Part shown: one piece after another, positions 5,293 to 8,302 of the stretch
How the letters are laid out: each line of letters starts with the position of its first letter
How positions within the stretch are numbered: position 1 is the stretch's first letter
Made by a program: the position numbers and the translations under genes
Assembly (NCBI GenBank): GCA_030595925.1
Contig: JAUVLC010000105.1
Coordinates: forward strand, 1-8,302
Source: Clostridia bacterium
GTDB lineage: Bacteria > CBDUZB01 > JAGLHV01
Reading direction: 5' to 3'
DNA length: 8,302 nt
Notes under the pieces: model-generated
Seen by the model: the letters and a program-made list of their open reading frames with translations, nothing else
The model's database searches: none
What the model was told of the DNA's origin: nothing

Positions 5293-6291
5293 TTATTTTA
5301 CTATATACTCAGACAACATTTCTTCGGACATTTTATCTTTAACCACAGCATTTTTTTCCTCACCGGGAAAAAGGCTAAACTTAATTTTTAAATCATTTTC
5401 TTTTCCTTTGCAATAATAAGCAACAATTTCTAAAGCAATTTGGATATATTTATCGTTTATTTCTCCCCATCCTATAGCTATAGGCCCTTTTATCACAGAC
5501 TCTAGAACCAAATCTCCCTTTCCGGCAAGATTTAATAATCCGGCATTTTCTCCCTTGTTCCTTCCCACTACTAATTTAAAACAATTACTAATATTAAAAT
5601 ATCTTCCGTTTTTTATTAAACTAATATTCTTTATATTAAACATATTAGAATCAATCAAGTCTTTTATCTTTAAACAAAAACTTGAATCGGTCAACAAACA
5701 TCCCCCAGCCGGATTGTCATAATTTGTAATTTTAAACTTTTTGGCTAAATCAAATTGTCTTGTCCTTGAACGTCCCAGAATGTCAAAAAATTTTTCTCTT
5801 TTTATCCATCCTTTACTTTCCGGGATACTCGGGCTTAACAACTTTGCCGAAAGAGGACGGACAATAAGACCTTCTAACCCGCTTTCTTTCTCAATAATTT
5901 CCAGAGAACGTCTTTTTTGACTCATCGGTCTTTGCCCCAAAACCTCTCCGCTAACAATAAATTTAGCACCCGTCTCCGACATTAACTCCTTAGCTTTTTC
6001 AAACATCCAAATCCGGCAGGCTATACAGGGATTCAAGTTTTTACCGTATCCATAACGTGGATTTTTTACTATCCGGAGATAGTCATCTGCAACTTTGTAT
6101 AATTTTAATTCAACATTTAATTCTTTTGCTCTTTCTATAATGGTCTCCTGCTTTTTTTTATCTTTATTTTCTACACTAAAAGGTGTAACAAAATTAAGGG
6201 CAATAAGCTCTATCCCCTGTTCCTGAATAAGTTTTACCGCCAAACTACTATCTAACCCTTCCGAAAACAATGCCACTGCTTTTATTGTCAT
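5293..6291 (-). CDS. PP-loop ATPase, MnmA/ThiI-like tRNA thiolation protein
   Basis: A 332-residue cytoplasmic protein. The N-terminal alpha-hydrolase domain (about 1-200) opens with AVALFSEGLDSSLA, a PP-loop of the SGGxDS type in which the first glycine is E11; this loop activates a tRNA base by adenylation. NPCIACR (87-93) gives C89 and C92, and NPAGGCLLTD (193-202) gives C198. The spacing resembles the two catalytic or cluster-binding cysteine positions of MnmA and the three-cysteine [4Fe-4S] set of TtcA/TtuA enzymes. FIVSGEVLGQRPMSQ (111-125) is the family's second conserved block. The C-terminal part (about 205-330), with KNGRYFNIS..FKLVVGRNKGEN..LLNLA, resembles a NFACT-like RNA-binding domain. 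No rhodanese domain is present. GAGGTGA lies 9 bases before the ATG, 17 bases after the upstream membrane-protein gene. The exact tRNA position modified, or a non-tRNA target, cannot be told. Confidence 0.8.
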   Translation of the reverse strand: MTIKAVALFSEGLDSSLAVKLIQEQGIELIALNFVTPFSVENKDKKKQETIIERAKELNVELKLYKVADDYLRIVKNPRYGYGKNLNPCIACRIWMFEKAKELMSETGAKFIVSGEVLGQRPMSQKRRSLEIIEKESGLEGLIVRPLSAKLLSPSIPESKGWIKREKFFDILGRSRTRQFDLAKKFKITNYDNPAGGCLLTDSSFCLKIKDLIDSNMFNIKNISLIKNGRYFNISNCFKLVVGRNKGENAGLLNLAGKGDLVLESVIKGPIAIGWGEINDKYIQIALEIVAYYCKGKENDLKIKFSLFPGEEKNAVVKDKMSEEMLSEYIVK

Positions 6292-6308
6292 TATTAATAA
6301 TCACCTCA

Positions 6309-7055
6309 TTAAACCCTTTGTAATATTCTTTTTATCAACAAGTACATCCCATAATAGAAAATACCCGGAAGAAGCAAAAATAAAACCATTGAAGAAACAA
6401 AATAAATCAGAATAATATCAGCCAAACTGTTTAACGCCCCGGATACAATACCCAATACAATTTTAGGTACATTTTTTACTTTCGCAAAAACTCCTTCCAC
6501 TTCAACCATTTTCTGAAAATTACTTTTTATATATTCCAGTCTTTCGGTAATTTCATTGCCGGTAGAAGGAATGGTTTCCTCGTAAATAATTTTAGCCACA
6601 TAAACATACAAAGAAAATCCCGGATTAATCAATAAAAAACCCAGTAATACCGGAAAAGCAATTCTTTTTACCTGTTTTACAAAAATGAGCCCTGCAGAAA
6701 TAAGTATTAATACTTTTATAACCAGAAATTTGCTTATTTTTAATAAAAAAATCTGTAAAACAACTAAACTATTGGAAATTATAAAAAAATTAAAAGCCTT
6801 ATCAATAATATCACATAGCCCTTTTAAAATTGCACCGATATTCATTTCCACTCCCACCCCAATGTCAATACTGGAAGCCATAGCTAAAATACCTTTTAGT
6901 ACCCCTATTAAAGCCAAATTAGCAAAGCCGATTTTAGAAACTTTTCCTAAAAAATCCAGGGCACAATCAGTTAATAGATTACTAAATACCAGGCTAATCA
7001 ATCCTACTAATAAAACAATAATAAAAATGTTTTTTTTTAAGTTTTCTTTTTCCAT
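6309..7055 (-). CDS. Uncharacterised multi-pass membrane protein
   Basis: I do not recognise this 248-residue protein. A lysine-rich start (residues 1-8) precedes a hydrophobic helix at 10-28. Next is a glycine-rich, weakly amphipathic stretch, SKIGFANLALIGVLKGILAMA (40-60) and GVGVEMNIGAILKGL (66-80). Helices lie near 90-107, 110-126 and 132-155. A polar segment (156-195, IYEETIPSTGNEITERLEYIKSN onward) has coiled-coil-like character and probably sits outside the membrane. Two last helices fall near 197-240, ending in KRILQRV. The start is supported by AAGGAG 5 bases before the ATG. It is followed 17 bases later by the PP-loop gene, so both are probably one transcript, though the pairing has no obvious functional logic. 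The upstream gap is repeat-rich. Confidence is high that it is a gene and none for function. Confidence 0.75.
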   Translation of the reverse strand: MEKENLKKNIFIIVLLVGLISLVFSNLLTDCALDFLGKVSKIGFANLALIGVLKGILAMASSIDIGVGVEMNIGAILKGLCDIIDKAFNFFIISNSLVVLQIFLLKISKFLVIKVLILISAGLIFVKQVKRIAFPVLLGFLLINPGFSLYVYVAKIIYEETIPSTGNEITERLEYIKSNFQKMVEVEGVFAKVKNVPKIVLGIVSGALNSLADIILIYFVSSMVLFLLLPGIFYYGMYLLIKRILQRV

Positions 7056-7111
7056 TTATTCTCCTTTTTAAAATCTTATGTAATATCAAAAATATTTTAT
7101 TGTTTGGTAGT

Positions 7112-7130
7112 CGTCCGCCTAAGGCGGACG
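7112..7130. repeat. GTCCGCC palindrome
   Basis: A 9-base perfect inverted repeat, CGTCCGCCT and AGGCGGACG, around a single A. A shorter version, CGCCTAAGGCG, is at 1339-1349, and the half-motif GTCCGCC is at 4609-4615, so it is a dispersed palindrome. It lacks a following T-run on either strand. Confidence 0.75.
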
Positions 7131-7281
7131 TTCTTATGTGATAATTCCTTCTAAATAAAAATCCATCAAACCTTCAAACGCACACCTTTCCCAACAAGCA
7201 ATTGTAATAATTCAAGGGTAAATTGTATCTCCTTCTTCTACGCAGGCTAAAGAGTTTGTGCCAAACCCCCCTTTTTTGCAA

Positions 7282-7404
7282 CAATTGTAGTTGCCTCATT
7301 TATGAGGCTCGTCGACAAAATCATTCAGCAGCCCAATACTTCGATTACACTCAGTACAAGTTCATTGGGCAACTACATTGATTATGGCACAGGCTCTAAA
7401 GCCT
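7282..7404. repeat. Structured repeat unit with inverted ends and hairpins
   Basis: TGTAGTTGCC (7286-7295) and GGCAACTACA (7368-7377) are exact inverted repeats enclosing 72 bases. The left arm runs into the tight hairpin GCCTCAT-TT-ATGAGGC; the right arm is followed by CAGGC-TCTAAA-GCCTG. The combination looks like a small palindromic intergenic element. Confidence 0.55.
7364..7386 (+). repeat. 23-base dispersed repeat, copy 2
   Basis: Identical over 23 bases to the reverse complement of 4580-4602. This copy forms the right arm of the structured unit at 7282-7404; at the other copy only the arm, not the whole unit, is visible. Confidence 0.8.
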
Positions 7405-7511
7405 GCGGCTACCAAATTCCCACAATTACTGTCATCCCTATCCACTTTATAAAAAAATCTTTTTTATTTATAATTTTTTTCTCGGTTCTATCATTTTATT
7501 TTTTGACCTTT

Positions 7512-8270
7512 TTAAAATCTTTTGGATAAATTTTTCTTATGAAAAAATGTTGCTAAACCAAAAAAGATAATAGTAAAAACAAAAATAATCAGTAAACTAA
7601 AAGAACCTGAATAAATATGTTCGTTCCCCAAACTGCATCTTAAAAGGTCAACGGTATACGTTAGAGGGGAAAATTTTGCTAATATCCTTATTAAAAAAGG
7701 CAACTGATTAAGAGGCATAAATATTCCACTAATAAAAACAAGCGGAAATTTTACTAAGTTAGAAAGCATCATAATATTTGACGGATTATCCGTCGGAGGA
7801 ATAGAGATTAAAACACCTAAACAGGAAAAACAAAGATTTGATAACATTATTGCTAAAATCAATAAAAACAGATTCTCTATTACTAAAATAGAAAAAACCG
7901 TAAAAACCATTAAAATTACCAGAGTAACCCCTACTCCATAAAGAAATCCGGCCAGTATATCTCCCAGCAAAATAAACTCCAAAGAAACAGGGCAACTGAT
8001 TAACTTTTCCAGAGTACGCATCCTTGTTTCCCAGGGAATAATTATCGGACCAACGGAAGATGAAGTAAAAAATATAGACAAACTTAAAACTATCGGCAAC
8101 AAAAAATCAAAAGACAGATTTCTCCCGAATATAAAAGCAACCAAAAGAAAAAAAGGGGCAACGAAACTAAAAATTAAAACCGGTGATTTTAAATAATAAA
8201 TTAAAATATCTTTTTTACATATACTGCAGGCACTCCTAATCTGAATTAAAAATAAATTATTTTTCCCCAT
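7512..8270 (-). CDS. ABC-2 type transporter permease
   Basis: A 252-residue permease of the ABC-2 export superfamily, which moves drugs, polysaccharides or lipids outward with a separate ATPase. An N-terminal amphipathic KKDILIYYLKSP (19-30) precedes the first helix (31-49). Further helices lie near 56-78, 104-130, 133-155, 168-186 and 224-243, six in all, the standard number. Family marks include the coupling segment ETRMRTLEKLISCPVS (81-96), FISGIFMPLNQLP (179-191) and FSPLTYTVDLLR (200-211), close to the DrrB/NodJ-type C-terminal signature. GGAGG lies 15 bases before the ATG, rather long, and the frame stays open upstream to the window edge, so the true start could be further right. The ATPase is expected in the next gene outside the window. 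The exported substrate is unknown. Confidence 0.88.
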   Translation of the reverse strand: MGKNNLFLIQIRSACSICKKDILIYYLKSPVLIFSFVAPFFLLVAFIFGRNLSFDFLLPIVLSLSIFFTSSSVGPIIIPWETRMRTLEKLISCPVSLEFILLGDILAGFLYGVGVTLVILMVFTVFSILVIENLFLLILAIMLSNLCFSCLGVLISIPPTDNPSNIMMLSNLVKFPLVFISGIFMPLNQLPFLIRILAKFSPLTYTVDLLRCSLGNEHIYSGSFSLLIIFVFTIIFFGLATFFHKKNLSKRF

Positions 8271-8302
8271 AATCTTAGCTTCCAGCCTCCAGAAACACCT
8301 AA

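Larger units (their letters stand above)
7056..7511. other. Repeat-rich gap between ABC-2 permease and membrane protein gene
   Basis: No gene is supported in these 456 bases. They hold a perfect CGTCCGCCT-A-AGGCGGACG palindrome (7112-7130), the hairpins GCCTCAT/ATGAGGC (7293-7308) and CAGGC/GCCTG (7389-7404), an inverted pair TGTAGTTGCC (7286-7295) / GGCAACTACA (7368-7377), and the second copy of a 23-base repeat. A minus-strand stretch near 7240-7170 has a short open frame (LELLQLLVGKGVRLKV then stop) that may be decayed coding sequence. None of the hairpins has a T-run placed for termination. Confidence 0.6.

Noticed and set aside
7112-7130. GTCCGCC palindrome as a transcription terminator
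   Set aside because: No T-run follows on either strand, and related copies occur in other gaps, so it is a repeat.
7165-7245. Minus-strand fragment encoding LELLQLLVGKGVRLKV followed by a stop
   Set aside because: It has no start codon of its own and no recognisable family; it could be a decayed gene or a chance frame inside repeats, so it is only noted within the gap entry.
7302-7529. Plus-strand open frame across the repeat-rich gap
   Set aside because: Its coding text is made of the palindromic repeats and then T-rich sequence, and it runs into the 3' end of the ABC-2 gene on the other strand.
8271-8302. End of an upstream ABC ATPase gene
   Set aside because: Thirty-two bases are too few to choose a frame; two frames reach the edge without a stop and neither shows a recognisable ATPase motif.

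Overview
The window is AT-rich (roughly one third G+C by eye), and every supported gene lies on the minus strand, so it reads from right to left. Evidence for a Gram-negative (diderm) cell is a periplasmic B12-binding protein and an apolipoprotein N-acyltransferase-like enzyme. Gaps between genes are filled with short dispersed repeats: CCGCC..GGCGG palindromes, AGTCCATAG runs, GATTACGC units and hairpins. This repeat style, and the low similarity of most proteins to familiar model-organism versions, suggests an uncultured low-GC candidate phylum. Omnitrophota or a relative is a guess, not something the sequence proves.

Layout from right to left. (1) 8270-7512: an ABC-2 type export permease whose partner genes probably lie beyond the right edge. 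(2) 7511-7056: a repeat-rich gap. (3) 7055-5293: a two-gene unit of an unrecognised membrane protein followed, 17 bases later, by a PP-loop ATPase of the MnmA/ThiI-like tRNA-thiolation type with three well-placed cysteines. (4) 5187-4771: YjbQ (UPF0047). (5) 4770-4481: another repeat-rich gap. (6) 4480-1936: a tight three-gene operon of an uncharacterised six-helix membrane protein rich in charged residues, a divergent Lnt-like N-acyltransferase (4-base ATGA overlap) and a DUF2784 membrane protein. (7) 1905-1606: a complete cobalamin-riboswitch control region, with a near-consensus sigma-70 promoter, the aptamer, and mutually exclusive antiterminator and terminator hairpins. (8) 1605-1055: about 550 bases of repeats with no convincing gene. 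(9) 1054-1: btuF and the start of btuC, a cobalamin (or related chelate) importer continuing beyond the left edge.

The best understood part is the left third. B12 binding should fold the leader so that the terminator forms and the importer is shut off; without B12 the antiterminator should form and transcription should continue through the repeat-filled leader into btuF-btuC. The most open part is the envelope operon, where two membrane proteins of unknown function travel with an Lnt relative that differs at two catalytic-pocket positions. No CRISPR array, tRNA, rRNA, transposase or phage gene was seen.
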